Part shown: piece after piece, positions 11,051 through 21,779 of the stretch
Layout: every line of letters starts with the position of its first letter
Numbering within the stretch: the first letter of the stretch is position 1
Origin: Sordariomycetes sp. S80-01Y
Lineage: Eukaryota > Ascomycota > Sordariomycetes
Length of the DNA stretch: 64,000 nucleotides
NCBI GenBank assembly: GCA_037042185.1
Contig: JAXQJY010000029.1
Coordinates: forward strand, 1,736,001 to 1,800,000
Direction of reading: 5' to 3'
Notes under the pieces: model-generated
The model's database searches: none
The model's input: only the letters and a program-made list of their open reading frames with translations
What the model was told of the DNA's origin: nothing
Translations under genes and position numbers: made by a program

Positions 11051-13449
11051 TCATGACCAGCTGTCCAAGTCGAACATGCCAGGGAATGAGAGCAGCTCGT
11101 CTGCGCTCAGGGTCCCCTCTACGCCAGTGGCATCGCCTCCGTACATCTGCTGGGCTGCAAAGGGAAGTTCAAAACTGACGGGGCCAGGCGAAGCTGTGGG
11201 GATCTGCTGTCGGGTTGCGATTGATGATAAAGGCCGCTCGCGGGCAGGAGTAGCTCGTCTCGAAGCGAATCGCTGCGGCGACTGATTGCCACGCAGACGA
11301 GGGAACTCTTCGTTGATCATCTCTTCTATCATCCGCACGATGGAGCGGTGGACAATGAGTGAGCGAATCTTAGGGAGATGCTCCCGAATGGCCTCCGCTG
11401 AAGCCTCGGATACTTTTGTAGGAGGACGACTCGGCCTGTCCACAAGAGGTACCTCGCGTGCCAGGAGCTCGAAGACGTCCCGAAGGCAGTCTGCCTTGGG
11501 CCAGCGGTCAGCCATAATGGCCAGGATGTTTGAGCATGCCCTCAACGCGTCTGATACGTCGGGTGAGTCGTAGTTGTCTGTACGATACTCGGGCGGAGTC
11601 GCCCAGCAGCAGTAGAGCAACGTCACTCCAGACTGAAACTGCACTAGAAGCTTTGAGGCAGTCAGTATACACAACTCGAGCAACGCAAGGGTTAACGACT
11701 CACCCCAAGCCATGCTTGGGCGATTTGGCGATCCATTTGGCTTTTACGAAACATGAGACACGCTTGGCTGCTAGCTTGTATGGCCCAATCGCCCGCTGGT
11801 CCCAAGACGTTGTCCTTCGTCGGCCGATACAACAGGAGCAAGGTGTAATGGTAGATCATGGCTAGCCATCTTTGCGAAGAGTGGCCTTTGGCCTGGGGAT
11901 CAGAGAAATTCTGAACTCTCGACTTGTAGCTCTCGAGCTCATTCAAGATACGGACGCGCCAGTCGAGGGAGTCTTCGTATAGCTCCTTGTAGTCCCACCT
12001 CAGGGTGTAGTTGCATATCTCTGACTGGATGCGCCGACATTGCAAGATATGCAATGAAGAAGAGACGCAGGTATATACAGGCGCGTCCGGTAGCTCGACA
12101 TCTGCTGGAGTCCTCGCAGCCACTGCCTCAAGATCCTCATCGTCGATATTTGCGTACAGTCGTGATGTGATCATACTATCTGGCAGCGAAGGAGGTAGTT
12201 CATACGATGCCATGACGAGTCGATCTACGCAGTACGCAGACCAGAAGCACCGCCGCCGCACTTGGTTTTCGAGCCTGACCGCAGCATTAACTGGATCAGG
12301 TTCTGTCTCGGCAAGATGGAGTTGAAGTTGGGTGCAATGGCGCATGGTTGTAGAGGCGAGCGAAAGCACGCGAGGCGTCGAACTTCGGTGGAGCGCATGC
12401 ATGCTGAGTAACAGGTATGCCTGTACGTTGAGAATCTCGTCCTGTCGTTTGAAGACATCAGGCAAGAGAGAGACGCCGTTCTTGTAGAAAGTTCTGGCAT
12501 CCGACTGACCGACTCTCGGGAGTGACAGCATTAACAGAGCTGTCGAGTAGACTAGGTTGATGAAGAATCCCTGCCACGACCTAGCTGCAAGCTCCCCTGG
12601 CGGACAGTTCTTCCACTCCGAGTGCCATCTCATAAATGTTGTCCAGTGAAAAAAAGGGTATTGAATCTGGGCTCGGCCACGGTATGCCCCCAGGAGGAGG
12701 TCCTCGACCTCCGGAGGCATCGCCGCAACTAAGCTCTGCGGTAGGAATTCCCCCTCCCGGTAAGAAGCCGCATGCGTACTCGGTGACTTGGTCGATCCTA
12801 ACAAGTTTCCGTCGTCTCGTGCCGAAGGCGACGCCATCAGGCCGTAGAGAAGGTGGTCCAATCCAGAGTCTGAGTCGTCAGCTAGGGACAAGGCGCCTCC
12901 TGGTGATTGCTGAGAGTAGCTTCGCCGCGCATGGGATTGATCTGCTGGTGACACAGAGTTTGCATCCCCGACGCGCGCCATGTCGATGGCGTCCGATTGT
13001 CTGCGGTTTGCCATTGCGTCCCTTTGCATGGAAGAGTAAGCTGCGTTTGCCGCTTGCCGCCCATTGGACCCTTGACCACTGCTGTGAGTGAGGCGTCGTG
13101 CCTGGGCACCCGCTAAAGGGACATTGCTTCCAGCAGGCATGTGGTCCTGGCTCTGACGCGGATCTCGAGACTCGAGCTCAGCTATCCTCTCCTCGAGCGC
13201 CCGGACGTATTCACCCTCGACATGGGGACGCGGAGCAGGCTCTGTGGGAAGACACTCGTCACCGGACTTGAGACAGTTTGAGCATGGTCGTTTGTCTTCG
13301 CACTTCTGCTTGCGACCGCGACAACGGCTTCAAAACGTAAGCATGCGTCGGGGTTCATGCATGAGTGCCATCGCTTACCGACATGCTAGGACCCTTTGCC
13401 TCTTTGGAGGCGGCTCATCGCCATAGGTATCCTGTCGTTCATGATCCAT
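11051..13449 (-). CDS. Zn2Cys6 fungal transcription factor
   Basis: A 764-residue binuclear zinc cluster regulator with three exons: 13449-13379, 13327-11704 and 11650-11051. The zinc cluster is complete only after the first 51-bp intron is removed. Its cysteines are 23, 26, 33, 39, 42 and 49, with spacing C-x2-C-x6-C-x5-C-x2-C-x6-C, preceded by the basic stretch PPPKRQR. A short linker and coiled-coil-like segment follow (about residues 60-80). The fungal-specific transcription factor domain fills about residues 220-500, with the usual YPFFHW and RRRCFWSAYCVDR phrases. It sits between the amine oxidase and the lyase-like gene, both also on the minus strand, which makes it the natural candidate for their local regulator. 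That role is inferred from position only. Confidence 0.92.
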
Positions 13450-13880
13450 TGGGGGCTTGCTGTACCCGCGATGGCCTCGATCGTGAGCGAGTGAGACCCG
13501 TACTCATTTCAGGCAGCCGTAGGAGAACTTTCGGCTTTCAATTAGACGGCATGTGTCGTGCAAAGTGGGCAGTCGGGACATCTCGTGAGCGCAACATTGG
13601 AGGTGTGGTTGAACTCGGAGCCAGGCTGCGGGGATCCGCACATGGCTTAGGTGTACATAGCGTGTTCGGTGCTGTATCTGTAGAGGCGATAAGCCCTGAC
13701 AGCGGCGTCTGAGGCTGCACGCTAATACTCAATGGGAACAGGTCCGCTGCCACTCAGTAATTGGGACATTTTCACCCCAACCTCGTTCATCACATCGCGG
13801 CATATGGACGCACCAGAACATACTGTTCAGTAGTAGCAGTACAAGCACACTGGATGAATGAGTAGATTTACTCTACGTTT
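13450..13880. other. Intergenic region between lyase-like gene and Zn2Cys6 gene
   Basis: This 431-bp stretch must hold the promoter of the Zn2Cys6 gene and the 3' end of the lyase-like gene. I see one GTCCG half-site at 13742-13746 and no other recognisable element. Confidence 0.5.
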
Positions 13881-15508
13881 CTATTGCTTCTCGACAATTG
13901 GTTCCCCCGCCACAGTCTCGAAAAACGCGTCCGCCAGGTAACCTCCGCACCAGCTCAACTTCTCGAAACCATCGGCCATGGGCTTTTGCGCCAACGCAGG
14001 CGTTTGCACCTCGCGAACGTAGCCCGCGATGCCCTCCTCCGCCCAGAGCTTGCCGAACTGATCAGCTACCATGTTCAAGCCCTGCAAGCTCCAGATGGGC
14101 TGGACTTGCCAGACAACGCCCATCTTGGCCAAGTCAAGGTGCATTGTCTTGACCTGCTCCGCTGTGAAGCCGGCCTTGCCGTAGTCATAGTCGCCAGTGT
14201 ATCCGAAGGCGAAGAGGCGTTCGGGGTACACCTTGCGAATGGCAGTATGGAACTCGACTATGTCCTTCCAGACAGGCGCATCCATGCGGGCCCAGGTCAC
14301 ATCACCTAGGGGCGCGGCGGCCAGCGCGCGCTCCACGACGGCCTTGACGCTCGACTTGAACATGTACTGGCCCATTGCTGACCGCGGCAGCTCCCAGTCA
14401 AAGACGACTTCGGCTTTGATGCTCTTCGCAGCAATCGAACGGCGAGCTGCCAAGGAGCGGAACTGCTCCTTGCTTACCTCCGTCTCGTACGCGGCGTACT
14501 CGCTATCCGAGGCCACCGCCCTGGCAGCCTCGTCAAATGTTTTCAGACCAGCCTTTTGCTTCCACTCATTTCGGACAGCTTTGAGATCCTTTCCTTCGGC
14601 CTGAGCCTTGCTGAGGCAGTCCTTCAAGGGCTCGACCTTGGCTGTTGCACCGAGAACGTATTCATGGTCGCGATCATCTATGACGCTGGTGATGAATTCA
14701 GAGTGGTCGGTGTCGCAGCGACAGAGGAGCAGCGTCTCTGCACCCATGATGTCGAACTGCATGCGGACGGTTCGCAGCCTGTCGAGGTATTCACTGGTGG
14801 GCACAACCGTGCGTCCTTGGCCGACGGTGAACTTCTTCATTCCGATGGCCAGGTCGTCGATGTGAATCATGGCAACACCGGCGTCGACAAACTCCTTGGC
14901 CATCTTCATGGTGCTGGTCAAGCTGCCGAAGCCCATGTCGCCGTCGGCCACCACGGGGGCCAAGTAGTCCCAGTGCTCCAGCTGTGCGCGCTGCTCCTTG
15001 GTGTGGCGAAGACGAAATTGGCGCTGTCGCTGATCGTGCCACAGCTGGGACTTGACAATCTTCTGGACGACTTTCGGGACGGTGTCCCAGGGATAGTCGG
15101 CGTGGTCCATGCCTGGGATCGCAACTTCGGAGAACCCACAAAGGGCGCCGGACGCGTACACTGTCTGCTGGTGCTTCGCCATCTGGGATACAACAGTAGG
15201 GTCGGTAGTTCCGAAAGTCAACTCTGTTGTCCCATTCTTGTTGTGCTCGTGAAGCTGGTTCCAAAGCTTGAGAGCTTGGGTAGATGATAAGGAAGACGTA
15301 GCGTCGACGGATGTTCGCAACGCCGCGATTGTCTTCGCATCGTACGGTCTGTAACACGTGTCAATCCTTGTTCTCTTGAGATTCAGAGACGCAAACCTCA
15401 CCTCTTCAAGTGAGCTTGTCTAGGAGAGCTCCATTGTTTCTCGATGGCTGCCACATCCGCTTCAAACTTCTTCTGCTCTTCGTCGAGCGAGATATTGAGT
15501 TTAGGCAT
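13881..15508 (-). CDS. Isocitrate-lyase-like protein with altered active site
   Basis: A 524-residue protein of the long fungal isocitrate lyase type, with two exons: 15508-15402 and 15348-13881. The family N-terminus and the barrel are clear. The metal-site motif DADTG of true isocitrate lyases reads DGDMG here (Asp171, Asp173). The catalytic loop KKCGH reads KKFTVGQ (207-213), so the catalytic cysteine is missing. The substrate motif NLSPSFNW reads GYTGDYDY (418-425). The frame is open and long, and the fungal helical insertion is kept, so this is not a decayed copy. I infer either a lyase for a different 2-hydroxy acid or a non-lyase function, and not the glyoxylate-cycle enzyme. It is divergent from the aminotransferase at 16341, sharing an 832-bp promoter region. 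Confidence 0.85.
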
Positions 15509-16340
15509 TGCTGCTGCTGAGGATGTTCTTTCCGCTCAGTAAAGAGAAACGATCACGATCTGAATCTCGCAAATAACTTGAAAGTGATATAGAAAACTTC
15601 ACGATACAAAGTCAGACAAGGTGTTTCCGGGCGGAAGATAGAGATCTTAAGGGAAGCTTTTTGAAGAGGTCATGGAAGACGCGCCGAGGGGCAACCCAAA
15701 CGCGTCCAACCAACCCCTCTATCCATCGCTGGTCCGGACTTCCTGAGGCATGCAGCTAAGACCCAGTACAGAAATATGGACATTGGGACGCTTTCTCCGG
15801 GTTCCACGCACCGAGTCCGAAGCTTCGGCGTTGTCGCACAACCGCCTCCGATAAGGCTGGGGCGACTTACAATGTCCCCGGAAATGCGGGGCGCGGACCC
15901 CCTTGTAACAGTCCGCCCTGCCGATACCTATCACAGGTAAGTGCGTATCAAGGTTGTTACGAGGGTCATGGTGTAACCTGTAGCCGGTGTTACAAGCAGT
16001 CATGTGGCTCTTTCGCTAGTCGAGGCCGATGGATGCCAATGTTCGTACCATATCGGGTCTGACCCAGACCTACCAACGTCAACCTTGACTCGCATGGCGC
16101 AGTTAGTCGGCATGGTATCTCTTTATGCGCTGCTTGCTTGCACGTGAGGCTGATATCGACTCGATTTCCTTTCGCTAGATAACTCCATTCGCCAAGTTTT
16201 GCCTTTCCGCGTCCCCTCTCCTGCTATCGATCACTCTCTTGTCCTAAGCAGTAGCTGAGCCTGGCCATCCAACCCGCTACAAGTCCAGGCCTAACATCTT
16301 TCAATAAGTCATTCGTTTGATTTTAAAATTCAATCGCAAA
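15509..16340. other. Shared divergent promoter region
   Basis: This intergenic region lies between the lyase-like gene (leftward) and the aminotransferase (rightward). It has no gene. The regulatory cluster at 15732-15915 is described separately, and a further GATA site lies near 16179. Confidence 0.6.
15732..15915. promoter_or_regulatory. GATA and CGGAC/GTCCG cluster in divergent promoter
   Basis: GTCCGGAC at 15732-15739 is two overlapping half-sites. GTCCG at 15815 overlaps the 12-bp palindrome CCGAAGCTTCGG (15817-15828). CGGAC at 15894 and GTCCG at 15911 face each other across 12 bp. GATAAGGCTGGGGCGAC lies at 15850-15866, the same composite as upstream of the amine oxidase. Function is inferred. 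Confidence 0.55.
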
Positions 16341-17705
16341 ATGTCCAGGCATATTAACCTCCAGCTTGGCTGGCCTTCCCCATCGCTATTTCCAGCCACT
16401 CAAATCCTAGATGGCGCTGGCGGAATCTTGCAGTCCCAAAAGAAGACTGCCGCGGCACTCATCTACGGTCCTGACGCTGGCTACGAGCCTCTGAGGACGC
16501 ACATCGCGGAATGGCTGAGCACTGTCTACTCCGGCCAAGCCATTACCGCGGACCGCATCTGCGTCACCAACGGCGCGTCCATGAACTTGGAGAACATTCT
16601 CGCCAAGTTCACGGAGCCGGGTTATACCAGGAACATCTGGATGGTCGAGCCCAGCTACTTCCTCGCTTGTCCCATCTTTACGGATGCAGGCTACACGGGT
16701 CGTCTGCGAGGCGTGCCCGAGGATGATGAAGGACTCGACATTGGCTTCCTGCGCTCGGCTCTGCAGAAGGTCGAGGAGAGTGAGCATCCCAAGGAGCCAC
16801 AGACGAAAACGTTGAAGAGTCGATATCCTAGGCTTTACAAGCACATTATCTATGCTGTCCCGACGTTCGCCAACCCTAGCGCGAAGACCATGTCTCTCAA
16901 ACGGAGACAGGATCTTGTGAGACTTGCTAGGGAGTTCGACGCCCTGGTTGTAACAGATGATGTCTACGACGTCCTACGTTGGCCAGAAGATGTCGAGGGG
17001 GGCGTCAACCGCCTGCCGCCCTCACCACCCAGGATTGTGGATGTTGACCGGACATTGGACGGAGGACCTATGGACGACTTCGGCAACGCCGTCAGCAACG
17101 GTTCCTTTTCAAAGATCATTGCTCCCGGCGTGAGAACAGGTTGGGCAGAAGCCACGCCAGCATTCGCCTTCGCTCTGTCAACAGTCGGCGCGACTAAATC
17201 CGGCGGTTGCCCTTCACACATCGCAGCCACCTTCATAGATGAGATGCTCGCATCGGGCCAGCTGCAATCCCACATCAAGGACGTCCTCATCCCTACGTAC
17301 CGGTCTCGCTACATAGCCCTCTTCAATGCCGTCTCGACGCATTTGTCTCCCCTGGGGTTCACCGTTTCCACCGGTGAGCCGTACGCATACTCAAACGGTC
17401 TTTCCAACGGCGCCCACAGGAACGTCGCCGTTGCAGGTGGGTACTTCACATATCTGACCATTCCAAGCGATCTGCCAGTGGGGTCAGATGAACTTGCGAG
17501 GCTGGGGGCGGAGAAGTATAATTTGAAGTTTGCGTTTGGAGGGATGATGGCAGTTGAGGGGGACGAAGGAAGCATCGAGAGAGGACAGGGGGGATTTGGG
17601 AAGGGGATTAGGCTCTGCTGGGCATGGCATCCTGAGGATGAGATTGTGGAGGGAATTGAGAGGCTGGCTGATCTGGTGAGGGAGGTCAAAGCAAATAAGC
17701 AGTAG
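16341..17705 (+). CDS. PLP-dependent aminotransferase, class I/II (YER152C-like)
   Basis: A single-exon enzyme of 454 residues with fold type I PLP transaminase features. These are an Asn-containing substrate and cofactor region with TNGASMNLE, the cofactor Asp/Tyr pair in DDVYDVL, and the PLP lysine in NGSFSKIIAPGVRTGW. It resembles the fungal group that includes yeast YER152C, relatives of 2-aminoadipate and valine-pyruvate aminotransferases. The exact substrate is open. The ATG at 16341 was chosen over the frame's earlier ATG at 16317 because it has a better context (CAAAATG) and fits the family start. It is divergent from the lyase-like gene. Confidence 0.9.
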   Translation: MSRHINLQLGWPSPSLFPATQILDGAGGILQSQKKTAAALIYGPDAGYEPLRTHIAEWLSTVYSGQAITADRICVTNGASMNLENILAKFTEPGYTRNIWMVEPSYFLACPIFTDAGYTGRLRGVPEDDEGLDIGFLRSALQKVEESEHPKEPQTKTLKSRYPRLYKHIIYAVPTFANPSAKTMSLKRRQDLVRLAREFDALVVTDDVYDVLRWPEDVEGGVNRLPPSPPRIVDVDRTLDGGPMDDFGNAVSNGSFSKIIAPGVRTGWAEATPAFAFALSTVGATKSGGCPSHIAATFIDEMLASGQLQSHIKDVLIPTYRSRYIALFNAVSTHLSPLGFTVSTGEPYAYSNGLSNGAHRNVAVAGGYFTYLTIPSDLPVGSDELARLGAEKYNLKFAFGGMMAVEGDEGSIERGQGGFGKGIRLCWAWHPEDEIVEGIERLADLVREVKANKQ

Positions 17706-18115
17706 CAGAGATATCTAGTGTGGTTCGCTCCTCTGGAACATTTCGGTTCGATACCAGACGCACAATTGAAATATACCACTATCTATCTCAAACATTCTAA
17801 ACATCCAGATCTCGGTGAGCTGCTCCACCTTCATCGTGTCATAAACCCAGGGAGTTTTTGAATACAGCAGTCGGAAGAAAAGCTTCCAATCTCCAAATTT
17901 CCATTAATTGTCTTCAACCTTAGTATGAATAGGCTGACGTGCAAAGATAATAAAAACGGTCTATGGTGGTATATACTCGCAGACGTGCTCAAAACCACGG
18001 AAATCCACTCCAAGAGACCCTGGCCGACTGTAAATTCTGATAAATATAGTCTTCGAGGATTCCTTCAGTCCCCATCAATCCAGCCGGTAGCGAAAAAGAT
18101 GAAGCTAGAATAATC
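17706..18115. other. Intergenic, convergent 3' ends
   Basis: This 410-bp AT-richer stretch lies between the aminotransferase and the amidotransferase genes, which converge. I see nothing else in it. Confidence 0.6.
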
Positions 18116-19033
18116 CTAAGGCTGGACTGGAGGGGTCACCAAGCCTCCGTCTCCCGGCGCAAAGGCAGCCTGTCCACCCATGAAGAATCGAAACACGCAG
18201 TCTGCCCCCATAGGGGCATCATCATCAGCGTCAATGCTCTTCAGTCCTCTGTCCAGCCTCTCCTTGTCCCACTTTGCGCCGAAGACCTTGAGTGTCTCCG
18301 TGTTGATGAAACGATCGAACTCGAAGTGACCTTGGTACGTGAGAAGGCGTTCGGCGTGGTACACACCTTGAATGCGGCAGTGATCGCTGCTGCCGATATT
18401 ATGGAAATTCGTTGGGAGCGTGCCAGAAGCAGGCAGAACGACGTGATCTGCGTGGATCATCTGGAGCTTCATCGACTGTTTCGCCTCGTTGTTGGACCAT
18501 GTAGTCTGCCCGTCCTCGCTTGGCGTCGGAGGGAGAGTCTGCTCAAGAATACCACCTCCGCGTTTGGGTCCTCTGTGTAACAGGTCCTTAACAAACTTAT
18601 CCGTCAGACGGATCTCTTGAACGCCGAGCTCATATCCTCTTGGGTCCTTCTCAACTCTGACACTCGCATCCCTCAGCAAGCTCTGGCAAAGAATCTGATG
18701 GCCAAAGCAGCTCCCAAACATCTTGACCTGCGGGTAATCGTCCCAGATCATCTTGACGTAGCTGTCCAGCTTCTTCGCCCAGGCTAGATCGTCGTACGAC
18801 GAAGCTGCGGCGCCGGAGATGACGATGGCATCGTAGTCTGCTGGGTTGGCGGGATACTGATCCTGGACGACGTCGAATTCATCCGATATGATGCGGGTGA
18901 GGCCATTGGTGATGCGCCCTGCAGCCTGGGAGAGAAGGTTGTGGAAGATGCCGCCATATGTTGGATGAGTTGGGCGGACGGCGGGAACTGGGCTATCGGT
19001 GTTGAACATGGCGATGCGGATTGTGGTGGCCAT
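18116..19033 (-). CDS. Class I glutamine amidotransferase-like protein
   Basis: A 305-residue single-exon protein of the class I glutamine amidotransferase (GATase1) fold. The nucleophile elbow reads GSCFGHQ with the catalytic Cys at about residue 108. The His/Glu region reads YQGHFEF near residue 240. It has no synthase domain, so it belongs to the stand-alone group, which acts on glutamine or gamma-glutamyl compounds. In this group the known reactions include release of glutamate from gamma-glutamyl amides. An in-frame ATG at 19063 would add 10 residues, but the ATG at 19033 starts directly before the first strand and was preferred. It is divergent from the MFS permease gene. Confidence 0.88.
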   Translation of the reverse strand: MATTIRIAMFNTDSPVPAVRPTHPTYGGIFHNLLSQAAGRITNGLTRIISDEFDVVQDQYPANPADYDAIVISGAAASSYDDLAWAKKLDSYVKMIWDDYPQVKMFGSCFGHQILCQSLLRDASVRVEKDPRGYELGVQEIRLTDKFVKDLLHRGPKRGGGILEQTLPPTPSEDGQTTWSNNEAKQSMKLQMIHADHVVLPASGTLPTNFHNIGSSDHCRIQGVYHAERLLTYQGHFEFDRFINTETLKVFGAKWDKERLDRGLKSIDADDDAPMGADCVFRFFMGGQAAFAPGDGGLVTPPVQP

Positions 19034-19550
19034 TGTTGCGGCTATTGTGGGAGATCCCAGCACTGTCTCTGCTGTGCTCTTACCTGCCGTATTCCTTCCA
19101 GTTTGTCTAGGCGTTGTGAAAGTGGAGACGAGAGATCAGTAGACTAGCAAGCCTTCGCACTTGGGGAAGCTTTAATGAAAGAATTGCGGCCACGCTGTTG
19201 ATTGTCAAAGACAAGTAGCCAGGGGAAGTTCAATTTCCAACAACACTCGTTGTATCTGGTCAACCCCTCCTCAGCCATGGGTAAGATTTAGTTGACTCGC
19301 CCACGGGTAGGCGGCCGAGCATCGGAGACTAGCCGGCGTGGCGAGGAGGATTCTGAGGGTCTGTCAAAGACCCTCTTGTTCATAGGGCGCATGGTGAGAG
19401 TCTTAGTGAGGGTCCTGCATATCGATTGAGTAAGCCATGGGTGAGTGGTGTTTGCGCACTTCGGTTTTCGGAATTGCGAAGGTCTAGACGATGAGACCCG
19501 ATGGCATGAGATAGGAGGGCTGGATTGGGGTCGTCAACGTCCCCTAGCGT

Positions 19551-19604
19551 GATAGATAAGATAAGCGATAAGCCCCTTTTGGAACCATCGGACAGCAAAG
19601 TCCG
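19551..19604. promoter_or_regulatory. Overlapping GATA run plus CGGAC-N6-GTCCG
   Basis: Four GATA sites follow each other at 19551, 19555, 19560 and 19567, the last three reading GATAAG. After 16 bp comes CGGAC-AGCAAA-GTCCG (19589-19604). The sites are in the divergent promoter of the amidotransferase and the Dal5-type permease, a typical place for AreA/NIT2 control of nitrogen transport. Confidence 0.6.
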
Positions 19605-19860
19605 ACAGGGACTAGCGGCGCCGACACGAAGCCAAACGCCCCACCACATCATGCTTCGCACATGGCAATCCTTCCATCGGCGCCTCGTTGCCGTCGCTGG
19701 AAAGTCGGAGCGATGCTGCTGATATCCCATAGCCAGTGACAATCTTCACGCACCCCCGGCAGTTAGAAGCACCGTCACAGCGGCAAGCAGCGTTGTGGAA
19801 GCCCCGGGACAACCATCACGATTCAAGACTGCCTCACGCGACTCCACTGATACCAGCATG

Positions 19861-19872
19861 GATAAGGGTCGC
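19861..19872 (+). promoter_or_regulatory. GATAAGGGTCGC element
   Basis: A fourth instance of a GATAAGG element joined to GTCGC, about 300 bp before the MFS start codon. It is a compact form of the elements at 10214, 10244 and 15850. Confidence 0.45.
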
Positions 19873-20170
19873 TAGTCGCGAGGGCGCGCCCGCTTAGAGC
19901 GATAGACTGCTAGACTGACAGGGTAGGCTTCTTGGGTGCTGATACTGGCCCTCGAACCGCATCAAGGGTCCTAGTCACCTACACAGTGTTGCGCCCAGCC
20001 TCGTCCTGTGCGCAAGAACCATGTCAAGGGACATATAACAAGTCTTTGCCGATCCCGTCCTCGACTTGGAGCTTCCGTTCGCAATCACCATTATCGAAGC
20101 TCTTTCTGAAAACCACCCGTCACCCTTCCTGTTTGAGCAAGCCTTTGTCCTCCGACTGGTCACTACCACC

Positions 20171-21779
20171 ATGACCGACCAAAAGGACATCAAGCCATCC
20201 TTCTCGCCTGGCGAGATGGAAGAGTCCAACTCGTCCGTGGCGCCGGGAAAGGTCGAACCCCATGCCGAGCCCACCGATGGCGACGTCGCGGCTCGCTACG
20301 CCAACATGTTTAGCAATGGCGACTCCTACTCCCGTCGTGAGTGGACCAGGCTCCGCTGGAAGCTGGACATGCGCCTCGTGCCCCTTCTGTGGTTCAATGT
20401 CACGCTGGGTGCCATGGACAAGGTCACCACGGCCACTGCGGCCTTGTATGACTTCCGTGAGGATACGAAGCTTCACGGAGATCGGTACAGTTGGGTCGGC
20501 AGTGCCTTCTACGTGGGTTTCTCTCGCTCTGATGGTGCGAATTGGTCATGGCTGACAGATCCTGTAGTTTGGTTACCTGTTCTGGTGTCTCCCTAGCGGC
20601 AGTCTTTTGCAGAAGTTCCCAGTTGCAAAGCTCATGTTCGCCGTGCAGCTCCTCTGGGGCGGCATCCTCATCGCCACCGGCTTCGCAAACAACTTCCCCA
20701 CGCTCATTGCTCTGCGCGTCATCCTCGGTGCTCTCGAAGCTCCGATTGTTCCCGGTAACTTCCTCGTGCTTAGCATGTGGTACACTCGCCGCGAGCAGCC
20801 CATCCGTACCGGCCTCATGTACACTGGTCTCTCTGTGTGTTTTACTGGACCCATCGGCTGGGGCATCGGTTTCATGGCCGGAGAGCATCAGTGGCGGTCG
20901 ATGTTCTGGATCACGGGCGGCATGACCATCGTCTGGGCTTGTGTGATTGGACTCTTCCTGCCTGACAACCCGGTCAAGGCCAAGTTCGTCTCGGAGAGGG
21001 AGAAGGCCATCGTCATTGACCGTCTCCGTGCTGATCAGACTGGTGTTGAGAACAAGCAGTTCAAGAAGGATCAGCTCAAGGAGGCACTCCTGGATCCAAA
21101 GACTTGGCTCATGTTCCTCTTCCACGTCATGATCTCCATTCCCAACGGTGGACTGACCAACTTCGCTCCGCTGGTCATCCAGGGCTTGGGCTACTCTGCG
21201 CAGCGCTCGACACTTCTGATGATGCCCACTGGTATCATTCAAACGCTCTCATCCTATCTCTGCAACGGTGGCGTCTTCCTCACAGCCAAGTACCTGCCCA
21301 AGCGACAATGCCGAACAGCTTGGGTCCTCTTCGGCATCATCGTCGGCCTCATCTCGTCCGTGTTCCTCTACACCCTCCCCCTCGAAGACTACCACAGTCG
21401 CCTGGGAGCTCTCTATATGTCCTACTTCTACCTCGGCCCCTACATCGTCTCCCTCGGTATCAACACCGCCAACACCGCCGGACACACCAAGAAGGTCACG
21501 GTCAACGCCCTGATCTTCATCGCGTACTGCACGTCCAACATCATCGCGCCGCAGTTCTTCAAGACCTCGCAAGCGCCGCTCTATCCGTTGGGCATGGCGG
21601 CCATCCTAGCGAGCTACGTTCTGGCCATGATCATCATGATCCTGTACGCCACGTACTGCTGGTGGGAGAACAAGAGGAGGGATGCTGTTGATGCGACGAC
21701 TGGGGAAGTCCGACACACGGATACGGATTTCAAGGATTTGACTGACAAGCAAAACATTCACTTCAGGTATGTTTGGTAG
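20171..21779 (+). CDS. MFS transporter, allantoate permease (Dal5) type
   Basis: A 517-residue major facilitator of the anion:cation symporter family, with two exons (20171-20512 and 20568-21779). The 55-bp intron falls in the second membrane segment. Splicing gives the continuous segment YFGYLFWCLPSGSLL. About 12 membrane helices are visible, with the family phrases LRVILGALEAPIVPG and YTRREQPIRTG after helix 4. The C-terminal end DLTDKQNIHFRYVW is a family hallmark. Relatives carry allantoate, ureidosuccinate, pantothenate, nicotinate or dipeptides across the plasma membrane. The substrate here is unknown, but an organic acid or amide that supplies nitrogen would fit the neighbours. The first of the four ATGs near 20171 in context ACCACCATG was used. 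Confidence 0.92.

Larger units (their letters stand above)
19034..20170. other. Shared divergent promoter region (1.1 kb)
   Basis: This non-coding region separates the amidotransferase gene (leftward) and the MFS gene (rightward). It holds the GATA run at 19551-19572, an inverted CGGAC repeat at 19589-19604 and a GATAAGGGTCGC element at 19861-19872. Confidence 0.6.

Noticed and set aside
14556-15287. 243-codon plus-strand frame opposite the lyase-like gene
   Set aside because: It is the antisense shadow of a conserved coding exon whose own frame and splicing are clear.
16341-17705. Zn-dependent or ACC-synthase-like identity for the aminotransferase
   Set aside because: The PLP lysine and the DDVY motif fit the YER152C-like transaminase group better. 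No ACC-synthase-specific phrases were seen.
17715-17765. GGTTCGATACC resembling a tRNA T-arm (Pol III B box)
   Set aside because: No matching A box, acceptor stem or anticodon arm upstream, so no tRNA can be folded.
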